Positions 43,895-58,320 of a DNA stretch of 64,000 nucleotides are shown here, in pieces. The stretch is from Lumbricus terrestris (taxonomy: Eukaryota; Annelida; Clitellata; Crassiclitellata; Lumbricidae), in NCBI GenBank assembly GCA_949752735.1, contig OX457042.1:59929723-59993722 (forward strand). The letters are read 5' to 3'. A program made the translations under genes and the position numbers. Numbering within the stretch: position 1 is the first letter of the stretch; each line of letters starts with the position of its first letter. A model generated the notes under the pieces. The model searched no databases. It worked only from the letters and a program-made list of their open reading frames with translations, and was not told the DNA's origin.

Positions 43895-45715
43895 ATTCTG
43901 AGTGGGATCAGGTTGGATGGTCTGATGGGGCAGGGATCTTTTAGCAAAGGATTTCTGACTGAATCGCAGTTAATGCGACATTCAAGCGAAAAAAAGTCTT
44001 CACACAGTTTGCGAAGTCACTGAATGGCTAAGACAGACTCAGGCCAATTAAGACTGTATGACTGACAGATTTAGTATTTGAATGTGCTTGTGTTGGTTCA
44101 AGTTCAACTGAAAAATAACACCGAAGGTTCTGGTCCAAGCTTCCGTATTGTTAATTAATGAATGCACAGAGAACGACATTCCAACTACACTAGACTACGG
44201 TGTAGGCCTATAGCTATAATATGAAATTCCTAAGATATTTCATATAGGATTAAACGCTAAAATTTGTGTTAAGTGATCAAAGTATTCTTTCTGATATTCA
44301 GATAAAATTCTCTTGTTCAATTGACGTTGTAGAGTTCTCCGATAACACTCAATATTTTATTGCAACACAGATTGTCCTTCTGGAACTAACATTTTCCCGT
44401 GAAAAACCATAAATTTCCAACACAACTGATGATTTCACAAAACTAAGAATATTTCTTTGGAAACATTCTTCAAGTTTTTTAGTAATGGTAACAACATCCA
44501 CTTTACACTGATACTTAATCAATGCAAAATTAAAACAAAAAACCTTAAACCTAGGTCTAAATAAAAATGACTTTGAACTATAATTATATAGGCCTACAAC
44601 TAAAACTGATGATTTCGCAAAACCGGATGAAACGTTTGATGAGTAACAGAAAAGAAATTGATACAGAGGAAACCTACGCCAACTATAGAACTGAATTCCA
44701 AAACTTTCTGGTCACTTTTTCTTTTGACGTTCAGTTTGGTTGGTTGGCCAAAACAAATTCAATATTTTTCTGTTCCATACATATAAAGGTCAACTCTTAC
44801 CAACTGATAATTCTTTTAAGTGCCTTAAAACATAATTTTTTGGAGAAGAGTATGTCTGTGGCTGCAAGATAACTTGACAAGCAATTCTTTCTCATACCAA
44901 AAACATGACTAATAATTAATTACTCAGTCTCCATATAATTCCCATTAGTAAGCCTATAACTTTTCACCCACAACATAGAATAATGCACTCAAATGACATT
45001 CTCCGCCTTATATAATTACGATCCTTACGGTACATTGATTGTGTGATTTTTTGTAGGAAGATTGGCATTGTACGATTCATTGAAACATTGATGGCCAAGT
45101 TGTCTGCAGATAGTTACATCCCTTTAAGCCTTCTTTGCTGTCTTTTGCCTGGCATTAACGTTTTCTTGTACTCTCTTGGAAGTGCATAATAATGTCTTTC
45201 ACTTTCCATTTCTTCAGTATGTGTCGCTCCTCCGCAGATGCTTATGATGTACATAAATTTTGTACATAACAAATATGGAACTTTAAAATACTACAGACAG
45301 GAAATCTGGCAAACTTTATTTAGAAATAGTTATGACTTCATTTCTGTACGAGATATTTTATCAGTTTTGACAGCCAAAAACTGTAAGAACAGTTTCAGGC
45401 AAAACTGTTACAAATAGGGTTACAGGCCTACTCTCGAGCATGGAGCCAAATGTGAGTTTAAAATTACCGCATTTGGAAAATATTTGTTAGGTTTACTCAC
45501 ATAATTTATGCGTTGAGCCAAGGTTTGTATACTGGAAAATGAACAAATGTTGCAGAGCAGCTGCAACCTTTGCAGAAATGCAAAAGAATCTTGTACACAA
45601 AAGAAGAAAAGCTGTCAGTTTAGTTTGCCCTGAGTCAGCCATAGGTATAAAATTATACCAATTTATACCACTGCAATTTCATACCCTTGCATGACTGCTA
45701 TGCAAATGGCTTTAT

Positions 45716-45904
45716 TTGGAGATGTTATTTTTACAAGTGTTACACACACCTCTACGGAGTGAAAGTGCTTTCAAAGTTGAAGTTCATGAGAATGCCTTAT
45801 GACCCTTCTGACATACCTGCCATATGTATTGTTTCTCACCTTCAATAGTGTGTTCTCATGTGTCTCGTTAGAGTATCTTTTCTGTTAGTTTTATGCTCAC
45901 AAAG
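45716..45904 (-). pseudogene. Decayed extra fingers beyond gene A, copy 2
   Basis: Duplicate of 25430-25618. Confidence 0.55.
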
Positions 45905-48412
45905 CTAGCATTGGTACGGTTTCTGTCCAGTACGAATACTTGCATGGTATTTCAGAGAATCATGTCGGACAAATCTTTTCTCACATACCTCGCATTGGTA
46001 AGCTTTTTCTCCACAGTGGATTTTAACATGATATCCCAAACTGACAGATTTGGAAAACCATTTTTCACACGCATTGCATTGGAACAGTCTTTCCCCGGTA
46101 TGAATTCGACTGTGTATCTTAAAATCTCTGCTGAGAGCGAAAGCTTTAGGACATTGCTGACACAGGTATGGTTTCTCTCCAGTATGTGTAGTCAAATGAC
46201 ACTTCAGAGTAAAGAGATGTGGGAATGCCTTTGAGCAAAACTCACAATGGTATGGCTTCTCTCCAGAATGAATTTTCAGATGACCTCGTAGAGCAGAGGC
46301 TGCGGAAAATCTTCTTTTACATGTTTGACATTGGAATGGTTTCTCTCCAGTATGGATTCTAATATGACATCGTAGATGAGAAGACTGCGTGAATCTGTGT
46401 TTACATGTCTCACATTGGAATGGCTTTTCTCCAGTGTGTTTTCTCATATGAGTCCTCAGATCAGACATGCGTGTAAATGCTTTCGAACATATCTGGCATT
46501 GATATGGTTTCTCTCCAGTATGGAGTCTGATATGAATTTGTTGCGCTGACGATGTGGTAAATGTTTTTTGGCAAATGTGACATAGGAACGGTCTCTGTCC
46601 CAGATGGGTCTTTTCGTGACATCTCAGGGCAGAAATGCATACGAATGTTTTCGGACATGCTTGGCAATGGTATGGTTTTTCACTGAAGTGGGTACTTTCG
46701 TGTGTTTTGAGACCGTTCATGCACACAAATGATTTCTGACATAATTGACAAATATATGGTTTCTCTCCAGTATGTGTTCTTATGTGTCTGTGTAGTTCAC
46801 TCTTACTATATGCTTTAAAGTCACATAGATGGCATTGGTGAACCTTATCTCCTGTATGGGTTCTAATGTGTCTCTTCAATTCAGGATGGTTTATATACTC
46901 TTTGGGGCATTGCAGACATTTGTATTGTTTCAGTTGTGTATGGCGCTGCATGTGATATCTGAAACCACCACTGTTAGAAAATGTTTTACGGCATAACTGG
47001 CACATAAAGGGTTTCTCGCCGGTGTGGATTCTGAGATGCTGCTCTAGGCTGGATGAAGAAGAAAGTGCTTTATGACACACCTGGCATAGAAATTGCTTCT
47101 CTCCTGTATGGGTTCTTTCGTGATACTGCATGCCATTATTTTGTGTGAATGTCTTTTGGCAAAACCGGCATTGGTATTTTTTTTCTCCAGTATGGATCCG
47201 AACATGGGCCTGTAAATTAGATGATGAGAAAAACCTTTTATGACACACCTGGCAGAGATAAGGCTTCTCTCCGGTATGGACTCTGGCATGACTTCGTAAA
47301 GTGAAAGAATAAGTAAACACTTTCTTACACGTCTCACACTGAAATGGTTTCTCACCAGTATGAATCATCATGTGACTCTTTAGTTTGTACGCTAATCGGA
47401 ACATCTTCTGGCATAAGTGGCATTGATATGGTTTATGCTCAGTGTGGATTCTACTGTGATATCTTAGGTAATAAGACTGAGAATATCTCCGTTCACATAT
47501 CGGACATTGGTATGGCCTCTCTCCAGTGTGTATTCTACGATGAATGTGAAGACAGCCACGTTCCCTAAATGCTTTTTGACAAACTTCACACTGATATGGT
47601 TTCTCCCCGGTATGCATTCTCAAATGACTCTTTAGATTACCAAACTGACCAAATTTCTTTTGACACACCTCACACTGGTATGCTTTCTCCCCAGTATGGG
47701 TTCTCTTGTGAACCTGCAGATTGGACGATTGTTTGAATGATTTCTGGCATTGTTGACATTGATATGGTTTCTCGTCCGAGTGTATCCTAAGATGGGTTTT
47801 CACACTCCAATGGCTGAAAAATATCTGTTGACATATGTGGCATTCGAATGCATTCTCTCGATCATGCATTTTAATTATATGACTTCGTAGATTATAAGAT
47901 TGGGAATAACTCTGTTTACATATCTGACATTGGTATGGTTTCTCTCCCGTGTGTATTCTCAAATGTGTCTTGAGACCAAATTTGCGTGTAAATGCCTTTG
48001 AGCATAGCTTGCATTGGTGTGGCTTCTCTCCAGTATGAATTCTAACATGAATTAGTAGTTCGGATGGTCTTGCAAATATTTTTGGGCAAACCTGACACAG
48101 AAATGGCTTATCACTAGAGTCAGTTTTCTCATGATTTCTGAGACCTGAACTGCACGAGAATGTTTTCTGGCGAAAATTTGCTTTCCCTTCAATATGGAGT
48201 CTCGAGTGTCTGTTTAGGTAATAAGGGGACTGAAATACTTTCTTACATAGATCACAGTCGTATGTTTTTCCTTCTGAGCGGTATTTAACAGTTTCCTTTG
48301 TGTCTTTCGGCACAAATGATTTGTGACGCTTCTGGAAATTATTCGTGCTTTCTTGTGCTGGATTTCCTGAGGACTTTCCAAATGAACCACTGGAAGAAAT
48401 TCTTTCCGACAT
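45905..48412 (-). CDS. Polydactyl C2H2 zinc-finger protein A, copy 2 (835 aa)
   Basis: Predicted protein is identical residue for residue to the 25619-28126 gene, including the degenerate second finger, the Arg replacing the last His and the premature TAG. Candidate AATAAA on the minus strand at 45711-45716. Confidence 0.9.
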   Translation of the reverse strand: MSERISSSGSFGKSSGNPAQESTNNFQKRHKSFVPKDTKETVKYRSEGKTYDCDLCKKVFQSPYYLNRHSRLHIEGKANFRQKTFSCSSGLRNHEKTDSSDKPFLCQVCPKIFARPSELLIHVRIHTGEKPHQCKLCSKAFTRKFGLKTHLRIHTGEKPYQCQICKQSYSQSYNLRSHIIKMHDRENAFECHICQQIFFSHWSVKTHLRIHSDEKPYQCQQCQKSFKQSSNLQVHKRTHTGEKAYQCEVCQKKFGQFGNLKSHLRMHTGEKPYQCEVCQKAFRERGCLHIHRRIHTGERPYQCPICERRYSQSYYLRYHSRIHTEHKPYQCHLCQKMFRLAYKLKSHMMIHTGEKPFQCETCKKVFTYSFTLRSHARVHTGEKPYLCQVCHKRFFSSSNLQAHVRIHTGEKKYQCRFCQKTFTQNNGMQYHERTHTGEKQFLCQVCHKALSSSSSLEQHLRIHTGEKPFMCQLCRKTFSNSGGFRYHMQRHTQLKQYKCLQCPKEYINHPELKRHIRTHTGDKVHQCHLCDFKAYSKSELHRHIRTHTGEKPYICQLCQKSFVCMNGLKTHESTHFSEKPYHCQACPKTFVCISALRCHEKTHLGQRPFLCHICQKTFTTSSAQQIHIRLHTGEKPYQCQICSKAFTRMSDLRTHMRKHTGEKPFQCETCKHRFTQSSHLRCHIRIHTGEKPFQCQTCKRRFSAASALRGHLKIHSGEKPYHCEFCSKAFPHLFTLKCHLTTHTGEKPYLCQQCPKAFALSRDFKIHSRIHTGERLFQCNACEKWFSKSVSLGYHVKIHCGEKAYQCEVCEKRFVRHDSLKYHASIRTGQKPYQC

Positions 48413-48616
48413 AACATACGATTATGGATTTTCTAAGCTTGTGCTTCACATACGATTTCTCTGTGATTCTTCTGCAGGTTACTGCTGATTTTAATCATTT
48501 GTAGAAAAGTCTTGCGAATTATTTTCTTCAGTGCGAACATCACAAGATTTAATATTAATTTCACTCCATAGTATTATCACAGTATAAATAATTAATTTAT
48601 AGTTTTATACGATTAT

Positions 48617-49204
48617 ACGACAATCGGTCTACAGACAACTCGTCTAACGACAACTCGTCTACAGACAATTGGTCTAACGACAGCCGGTCTACAGACGACT
48701 CGTATTGATGAAATAGAAGCTGGATTTATGAAAAAGTTAAATGATTTCCTAGCTTGAATGGAAGATGGATTGATTTTCATTCATGTATTTCAACATGCAT
48801 CCAGCTTCTACTTCAGATCTAAAAATACCTTATATTTCTCAGTCGTTATTTTCATCAATCCAACATCTGTTCCAGATATAAAAATATCCTCATCCAGCTT
48901 CCATTACTTAAACGTTTTCACCAATCCAGCTTTTATTTCAAATCTAGAAATACCTTCATCCAGCTTTTACTTCTCATGCGTTATTTCCGTCAACCCAGCT
49001 TCTATTTCACCTGTAAAAGAACCTTCATCCAGATTTTATTTGTCTTGCGTTTTTTCATCAATCCAACCTCCATTTCACCTGTAAAAAGCTTTCATCCAGC
49101 TTCTCAAGCGCTGGACGAGTTGTCTGTAGAGCAGTTGTCGTTAGACAAATTGTCTGGAGACCACTTGTCTTTAGACATATTATTGTCTGTAGACCAACTG
49201 TCGT
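48617..49204. mobile_element. Foldback-like element 1, copy 2
   Basis: Duplicate of 28331-28918. Confidence 0.7.
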
Positions 49205-50469
49205 GACACCATTTATACTGTGGTATTATAGTGAAGCAGCACAGTTATCAACTTATAATACAATACAATACAATTAGGCATTTATAATGCGCTTTAACCA
49301 AAAAAGTCTTGCACAAGAGCGCGCTTAATTACAGATCTAATCATAATGCAATGAGAATAAATGAGTTTTTAATTTAGATTTAAACTACGCAACAGATGCA
49401 CACGGACGAATGGAAATTGGGAGACTATTCCATCCTTTGCCGTGGTGTATATACGTTTAATGAGCAAAAACAGTTTGGCAATCCGCAACCTGGTACATTG
49501 AGACAGCCAAAAATTGCATTGAAATAAAAATAGTAATCTTTTTTCGCAAATTGTTTTATTTTTCATAACTCTGGAAATGAAGTTTTTTAAGTATATTATC
49601 AAATGATTAACTGTTATTAATTTGCCGAGGATATATTTGAAAGTTTTGAATACCCCGTAGTCGGACTCGCAGTACTTATAATTTTATGTCTCCGATATTA
49701 ATGACGTCGTTTTTTGTGATCTAGGCCTATGCACTAACAAGGAGCTTGTGTGTGGGTAAGAGGTGCCAGTCAGTCGTTCGTTGATTATATAAAAATTATT
49801 ACTAATAAAAGCAAAACGAACAAAAGAAAATCAATGCGTATGAGGTCATAAGTTTATATCTTCGTAGCAAAGATATTAGAGTTTTAACTCTAATATCTTT
49901 GTTCGTAGTCACGAAAGGTTAAATATTTTAGTAGTCATAAATTGTTGCAGAACAGTGTGGGCTTTCTATTGCACATAATTATTATAAATGCTGCAAGTTT
50001 CAGAGACTGTATCATAAAAGCATACTCGAATAATTATTTTGTCTGGAAAATAATCAAGTTGGATTAAAATAAATTGACATTACACGCTAGTTCTTAGAAG
50101 AGAGTTCGACATAAAACCTTTTGAAATCTTCCATGTCAAAATGTCCAATAGGCCTACAATTTATCTGAATATCGGAATTTATAGTGTTCACTGGAGAAGC
50201 CTTGACTAAACGCTGCCAATAGATACATGTATGGATGGATATGTTGGTCGGGAATTTCGCTTTGGCTGAGCAATACCATTGCTCTTAGGCTCCTGCTCAA
50301 TCAGACCAATATCCTTAATTGTTACCATTCAATTACATCAAGGATTCCAATAAGTCGACCTAACCTCAACTTTGTGAGACAGTCAGAAATGTTTCTTGCT
50401 GGATGCCGAATAGGCCTACTAACAGGTCAAAACGATGGACTTTCTCGGTTGGCTTCACCGATCGCATGA

Positions 50470-50616
50470 CACCGAAGTTTTAGACCTACATCAGCTGCGA
50501 ATCTATGGAACAGACTGCGTGAGATTGCTATGACCGCGCGTCTCATAAAACGGTTCTCTGTGAAATTTAAGGGCGCTAGAGAAATCTTGCTGTGTTTTAA
50601 TGTCATAATTATGTGA
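50470..50616 (+). pseudogene. LINE ORF2 tail fragment, copy 2
   Basis: Duplicate of 30184-30330. Confidence 0.45.
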
Positions 50617-50959
50617 TCCATCTGACCAAAACCAGGCGTAAGTCGGATTTGTACAAAATGAGTGTCATTATCTTCTAAAAAAATAAAGTCTCTGCTTTAA
50701 AATGACACAGATCCTATATTGCTCTGCCATGTTTCTGTCCAAAGTTATGAGTAAAAATTTGGTTCGACCGTCCAAATTACAATTCTGAGAAAAATGCGTA
50801 CAGCGTAGAAAAATTATCAGAAATATATCAGCAATATTTTCATTTCTCATCTAACTTCTCGCCTACTTCAGCTATAGCACAGGCTTATGTAGACTAAGTA
50901 AGTATAAATAGGCCCATTCTTCATTACAATGCGAACAGCAGGCTAGGCCTAAATAGTTT

Positions 50960-51183
50960 ATAGAAGAAACAAATAATAGAAACATTTATGCAAAGCCATA
51001 GCCTGCAACATTCTCACAGTAAAACTTCTGTTAACAAAGGCGTCAACTCTAGGTAGGGTTAAATCTTGTGGCCTGGAGATTTAACCCTACCTAGAGTTGA
51101 CGCCTTTGTTAACAGAAGTTTTACTGTGAGAATGTTGCAGGCTATGGCTTTGCATAAATGTTTCTATTATTTGTTTCTTCTAT
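50960..51183. repeat. Perfect 107-bp-arm inverted repeat, copy 2
   Basis: Duplicate of 30674-30897, arms still perfect. The GGGA tract follows at 51204-51248. Confidence 0.95.
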
Positions 51184-53270
51184 TGTATGGAGTGACCTTA
51201 TAGAGAGGGAGGGAGGGAGGGAAGGAGGGAAGGAGGGAGGGAGGGAGGTGGTGAACTGTGTCGTCGCTAGCCACACGATTTCAGCAGGTCGCGTCAAGGT
51301 CGTATGTGTTATTCAGCAGGTCGAAAAAATAAGAAGGCATTAAAATTTCAAATAAATTTTGGCAGGTCATAATTATAGGCCGGTCAAGAGTAAATATTAG
51401 GCAGTACTTTGCCAAATGACCTGCTATGCCGTGACCTGTGGTAGTGCCACCACAGGTAGCGAAGGATGTGAAAATGGTTAAGTAGGATAGAGCGGAGAAG
51501 AGCGAAGCCAAAATTTTGCAGTATGAAACATTCAACAAAGACGTTGTAATCACCGATTTCATACTTGAACATAAATCTTTCTCATATAAAATAAACAACG
51601 CAAAGTTGAAGTAATAGGCTACACCGATTTTAGTAGGACTGCATGTGTATTTTAACGATAAGGTCCTAATAATTGATCAATCTCACTTCTATACAGGCAT
51701 AAATTATAGGCATAATTACAGCAAGAATTCTTTTTGTAAATCCAACTTATATATTCGTCCAACGCGGCCAGCAATTTAGAAGGTAGCTAGGCCTAAGATT
51801 ATCGCATTCTTAGAAATATAGAACGATATAACAACATAACTAGGCCTTTGCCTATTTCTGATCATTCTGATGGACATACGACAAAGTGTTCTTTTAAACT
51901 AGAGATGCCGCCCATTACAAATAGAATTAGGCCTACACAATTCTCAGGCGACGATGCGCCGATATCATGCTAAATTTGATGTAGCCTAAACCAGTGGCAA
52001 ATTGTAAATTTGTGCGTCAGTCCTAAATGAATAGGCCCTTTATTTTTTAATTAAACTGCGATTAGCACTTGGCGTGACCAGATGGTGAAATGGCGAGCAA
52101 ATTTAAATTTCTCATTTTATATCGTCAGGTATTTTGTATAAAGAGGGAATTGATCGGTATTTAAACTCTGAATTGATCGGTATAAACTCTGAATTGATCG
52201 GTATAAACTCTCCTTTAGTTCTATTTGCTAGTTTATTTAATATGGACATTTGCAAAACGCTTCTCACTAATCACTATTCGTTTATTAGAACCACCTTACT
52301 TACCGCAGCGCGTACCTTGAGCACATAAAACCTAGGCAAAGCGTGATGTGAGTACATCAGTTCAGACAATTATTAACCTACTCTAGAGTAGGCCTACATC
52401 TACCTAGGCAAAGCGTACTCTTGTCTCTTGGCCTACAGTGTATCATACCCAGGCGCAGCGCCGTGTAGTCTACTCGTGGGAGCCCGTGCTTCAGGGCTGG
52501 TAAGCACAACTAGGACAAGGCATAAGGTAATCCATGTATAGTGCCTAAACGCGACTTAACAATTCCCGACTTAGCCATTGGAATTTATCCGTATGCACGA
52601 GATAAAATAGCACAGAGCATAACTAATCTACACATTCCTTGCACCCGACGATGCATGACGCTTGCTCTTCCCCCAATTCAATAGGTTATAGCTGAGCGCG
52701 CATGCGTGAAAGATATTCATATGCGGTCGTTGCCAGCGTGGGGTAAACAGATTCAGACCTAAAGACGGACCCCAGGGAAATATCGACGGCTGCCTATTGT
52801 TCACGCTGTCCAGCTAATGTCAGCCGTCTATTGTTCACAATGGGAATAGCCGGCTTACTCCTACCTCGGAGTTGGAATAAAGTTATACCTAGTTTAGTTC
52901 GCTAATCTCAAGCCATGCATACGGAAATAACCCAGTATTCCCGATTAGGCCAGATTTAAGCCATATATAAGAGTTATTCCCTCATGTGCATACGGTCCCA
53001 GGACAAGAGAAAATCGACATCTATGCTTGTACCTGCTGCGTTTTGGTCTTTAAAACAGATTTCTTTACACTTATTTAGGCCTACAATGGTAGCCTACAAA
53101 TGATACATAAAGTGAAACTGAAAAATTTGCATGTAGATAACGCAATGAAAAATGCATAAGTTTGTTGCCTAGGCCTACTTTCTTGCTTTGCATTTCTATA
53201 AAAGTACTTAATAAAAAAATAAAAGCGATCATTTTATTTTGACCCTCTACAAAATATCCGCGAACCTCAT

Positions 53271-53474
53271 TAACCCTGCATAGGGGCTTTGCTATTGTAC
53301 GTCCCTCAATGTGGAACGATAGTCCATCTGCAATTCGTAGCAGGATTTTGGTGGGAAATTCACCTGCATATTTTTACAATTTGAAGACCTTTCTCCTGTA
53401 GCCTAAGCGTCTATGTCGCTGAGAGGCTTTTGAATAACTGAATAGTGAAAAGCGCTTTGCAAATGTTCATATTA
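53271..53474 (+). pseudogene. CR1/L2-like LINE tail, copy 2
   Basis: Duplicate of 32985-33188. Confidence 0.65.
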
Positions 53475-53482
53475 GATTAGAT

Positions 53483-54449
53483 GGTACTTGTTTTTTATCC
53501 GACCACCAAGAAACCAAGAACTAACGTTGGAGCGTTGTCATCTAATATTATAAGGCAGAAAGTTTGTCCTTCTGTTTGTATTCCCTCTGTTTGTATGGAT
53601 GTATTTTGAATTTCATCCCAGACCCTGCTCGGAAATGACAGCGATTCGCTTTACAAAATTTTTTGCAATTGATTCTTACCCAAATTTGCAGTTCAACGCG
53701 ACTATTTTCAGCTGTCAATTCACTTCATAACCCGATATATTTGACATTTTAATTTTCGCCGTGTTATTTACGCTATCACTGCAATTGCTTGCGACGCCAT
53801 ATATTATTGTGAAATAACAACTGCACGTTGCTTTTGACGTCATTTTGACGTCATTTTTCGCCAAAGCTTAGCATGAAACTCGAGCGCTCTCGGCGCAACC
53901 ACCCTGGGAAAGATAAATGCCTTCGGCCAAGGAGCATATACACTAGAGGAGTCCCGTGCAGACATGAGTTTAACCAGCAAAATTTGGGGAAGATCTTGCA
54001 AGCAGAGAGGCGTAAATTACTGTCATAAACCCCAAATGGGCGGCTAAGCCTACCCACAGGGGCAGTGGAGCTGGGTTTGGGGACGAAAAATCGAAATTTT
54101 CCGGGCATATCCCAGCTAGTCTTTAATAAATCCAACTTCTAGTTTGCCGATAATCCTTTTAATTGATCCAGCGTCTGTTGAGGCAAAAATTTGTTCGATA
54201 AATCCCGCTTCTATTTCGTCAGCAAATATTTTTCATCAATTTTTCATTTAAATTATTGTTCATCAATCCAGCTTCAAATTTCAGCAGAATGACTGCACTA
54301 ACCCTAAAACTAACCCTAACCGACTCTCACGACGCCTAACCTGCTCGAGCCCTAACCTACCCTCACGCGATAAATCCCACTTCTATTTCGTCAGGAAATA
54401 TTTTTCAACGAATTTATAAATTTTGGTGGTCGTATAAAAAACAAGAACC
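53483..54449. mobile_element. 967-bp TIR element, copy 2
   Basis: Duplicate of 33197-34163; GATTAGAT repeats at 53475-53482 and 54450-54457. Confidence 0.8.
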
Positions 54450-54457
54450 GATTAGAT

Positions 54458-54719
54458 TATTGCATCTAACACCTCTTGCTCACAATAATATCTTCATGAA
54501 AATGTGAAGCAATTGGAATTAAATGACGTCACTAAGATCTGGAACATTCTTGCCAAGAAAGCTTATTTCAAATTTACCGTTAGCAAATTGACAAAATAAA
54601 CTAGTAGACGTAAAGGAGAAGTTTAGAGTTTACACAGAACAATTCCTTCTTTATACAAAACACCTGACGATATTAAATGAGAAATTTTCTCATTCCTAGG
54701 ATTTCGATATAACTGACTT
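54458..54719. repeat. Dispersed repeat of the 371-602 family, copy 2
   Basis: Duplicate of 34172-34433. Confidence 0.6.
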
Positions 54720-55140
54720 TGCTTCTGACTATATATGTTTACCTCTGAGTCTTATAGAATACGTCAATGACTTGCGACTTGACTTCCGCTGTAGCGCGGT
54801 CACGTTAGCAAATGCGACGTATCGTTCTCGTTTTCGGATATTTGTTGTTATTTTAAAAATATTGTCGGATTAGCGAAATAATTTCTATTCAGATAGAAGT
54901 GGTATAAAAAGTTATGAAAAAATCTAACGGATATCGATGCTAGATTGCTGAAATGTTTTAAATAAAATTTGCTAGCCTATATGCGTTTTAATTGCTAACA
55001 AAAACTGTTAAGCGCACCAGAGGCAGATCCAGGGTGTGTGACAAATGAGGCCATGGCCCCCATTCAGAAATGCCATGGAGCGTGGCACCCCGCCATTTGG
55101 TTTCACAATCAATGTATAAGCTATTTTCCGGTTTACTAGA

Positions 55141-56443
55141 TCAATACCGCGCACACAATACCGCGCACTCGATACCGCGCACACAATACCGCGATTCACA
55201 AGACCGCGCACGATCATTACCGCGCACGATCATTACCGCGCACGATGATAGTCGCATACAAGTATTTCAACATGCATCCAGCTTCTACGTCAGATCTAAA
55301 AATACCTTCATCCAGCTTCTGGTAAAACTTCATTTTAGGTGCGTAAATTATTTCTCACGATTTCAAACCGGATAGTTGTCTGAAATTATCGTTAACACTG
55401 TAAGAAACATGTCCTCATGACGGAATCGGTTGCGGAAGACAAATTCATGGATATAAAACCTTCATCCAGCTTCGATTTCTTAAGCGTTTTATCATTCATC
55501 CAACTTCTATTTAAGATCTATCAAACATTAATCCAGCTTCTATTTAAGATATAAAATACATTGATCCCTCCCGCCCCCATTTCCGAAGCTTTTTTGAATC
55601 CAGCTCCCATTTAATATTTTATTCAATCCAGCTCCAATTTAAGGCAATACATTTTACTCCATCCAGCTCCAATTTAAGCAAGACGTTTTCGTCGATCCAG
55701 CTTCTATTTCATGTGTAACAATATTTATTACTCCCGCGGTAATTATTTTCAACGATCTAGTTCCGATTTTATCAAGAAAGCGTATACATGGAGAAATAAT
55801 TTACGCACCTAAAATGAAGTTTTACCCAGCTTCTATTTCTCATGCGTCATTTTCATCAATCCAGCTTCCAATTCATTTATAAAAATACCTTCATCCAGCT
55901 TCTATTTCTCATGCGTTATTTTCATCAATCCAGCTTCTATTTCATATATAAATATACCTTCATCCAGCTTCTATTTCTCATGCGTTATTTTCATCAATCC
56001 AGCTTCTATTTCATATATAAAAATACCTTCATCCAGCTTCTATTTCTCATGACTTATTTTCATCAATCCAGCTTTTATTTCATATATAAAAATACCTTCA
56101 TCCAGCTTCTGTTTCTCATGCGTTATTTTCGACAATCCAGCTTCTATTTCACCTCTAAAATAATTTAATCCAGCTTCCATTTCTCAAGCACTGGACCAAT
56201 TGTCTGTAGACCAGTTGTCGTTTGACAAGTTGTCTGTAGAACAATTGTCGTGACACCGCTTAAATAGAAGTTGGATGATGGTATTTTTAGATCTGACAAA
56301 GAAGCTGGATGCATGTTGAAATAGTTGTATGCGATTATCATCGTGCGCGGTAATGATCGTGCGCGGTCTTGTGAATCGTGGTATTGTGTGCGCGGTATCG
56401 TGTGCGCGGTATCGTGTGCGCGGTATTGAGTGCGCGGTATTGA
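55141..56443. mobile_element. Foldback element 2, copy 2
   Basis: Duplicate of 34855-36157, with the nested 36-bp inverted repeat at 55321-55356 / 55791-55826 and the 69-bp minisatellite at 55827-56186. Confidence 0.8.
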
Positions 56444-56794
56444 CCGGATACCATATTTCCAGACATTCGGCAAAATGATCGACTAAAAAAGGCCATACGA
56501 TATTTTGGCAGGGAACTGGTGCATATTTGAAGGCAAGGTAGACCAAATGACTAAAAAAGGTCATAATTTTTTTGCCGGTGAAAGATCAACGATATTTTGT
56601 TCTGTCTGAGACAACAAATTTTACCCCCCTTCGAAAATTTCTGTTTACGCCCATGAGACGCACCGCTTTCAGGTACAAAAAGCACTTAATAAAATGGAAT
56701 GTAATATTTAATTATACCTAAGATTGTCCTTGTATACTCTATATAGGCCTATGTGTATTGAATTTTTGTATTGAACATAGAAATTTATATAAAT

Positions 56795-57724
56795 AACTAG
56801 CTGTACCCGGCCACGCGTTGCTGTGGCTGAAAAGACCGTCCAACCCTCCCTCCCTACTTCCCTTCCTCTGCCTCCCTTACCCTGCCTCCTTCCCTCCCTC
56901 CGTTCCTCTGTCCCTCCCTACCTCCATTCCCACTCCCTCCCCTTCCCTCCTCCATCCCTCCCCTCCGTTTCTTCCCCTCCCTCCCCTCCGTCCCTCCCCT
57001 CCTCCATCCCGTCCGCTCCCTCCCTCCCCTTCCTCCCGATCCCTCCCGCTCCCTTCCTCCCACACGGCCGCATTCAATTGCAAATAAATATTGAATTCGC
57101 TGAAATCGAATGCAAATGTTGTGTTATTTCGAGAAAAGCATAGCGCTATAAAAAGACACGCATGCAACGAATGCAACGTTGTGTTGAATAGAAAGTGTAA
57201 ATTGCGTTTTTTCCCAAAAAAGCTTATACAAACCCGGTCCTATGGAAGGTTTGAAAGCAATCGGTGTAGTAGAAACCCGCTATTCGAATAAAAACCGGTC
57301 ATATAGATGGTTTGAAAGCAACATCGGAGGAAAAGAAACACGGTATTCGAATGGAATTGGAATTGTGTACGCGCGCCTTCGAATGCAACGTGACCTCTTT
57401 CCCAGGTTTGTGATTGGTGACCCTGTTAAAATGACGGTTGAAATGAAAGTGGGTCGAATCCATATTATATCTACAGCGCTATCGACAGCGCATGCGCGAA
57501 ATTGCGGACAACTGCGTGAACGTCAGAAATGTATAAACGTGTCAAATCGATGAGTAAGTTGTGTTTTTTGGGTCTAAAGGATTTGTTTCTTTCCAGGATA
57601 TCCTTTTACAAACACGACCGTGGTCGAACAGAGCGTTTTGCGAAAAATTTCATAAGAATCGGTGATGAAGTTTCCGTGATAACCCATTAGGACCAAACGT
57701 TTTACATTTTTATTTATATAGATT
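56795..57724 (-). repeat. Dispersed repeat (AACTAGCTG end), copy 2
   Basis: Duplicate of 36509-37438. Confidence 0.5.
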
Positions 57725-58320
57725 ACAACAAGGGTGATTTATGTTTATGTACTTGGCTGATGGGAATAGAATCACTAGTTTTTGTCATAATTAATGAGCA
57801 TAAAGGTGGCTTTCTATTCAATATGAAGGTTCAAAAATGTATTGATCAAAACTAATTGGAGCCTATATAGAAACGCGGTTGACGAAACTAATTTTTGCCT
57901 AGGCAGAATATCTATCGATGAGAATTATTCTTGTCAAACTAGAAGTTGGATTGATTGAACAATAGTAGGCGTAGGCTAACGCTACAATGAGCGAATAATT
58001 TGCGACGATAAAATACATTTGCACCTTCAATCTTTCGGCTACCTCTGAATTCTAGCATCTTGATAACCTTTGCTATTGCATTGTTGTTATGCTTCGTTAA
58101 GTTATGCAACTTATTTTTCTAAATACTAATGTTATGTTCATGTTCTATTTTAGTTAGTTGCAACTGCAAGAATAACTTATCAATTTATTGAACTTTGGCT
58201 TTGCGAAAAATCGTACATGAAACGCAAGCTTAGTCAAATCCAGAGTCATTGTCGATGTCGGCAATCATTTCTCCTAAATCTTTTACAGGGAATTCCTCCG
58301 CGAATCCAGCATAAGAAAGC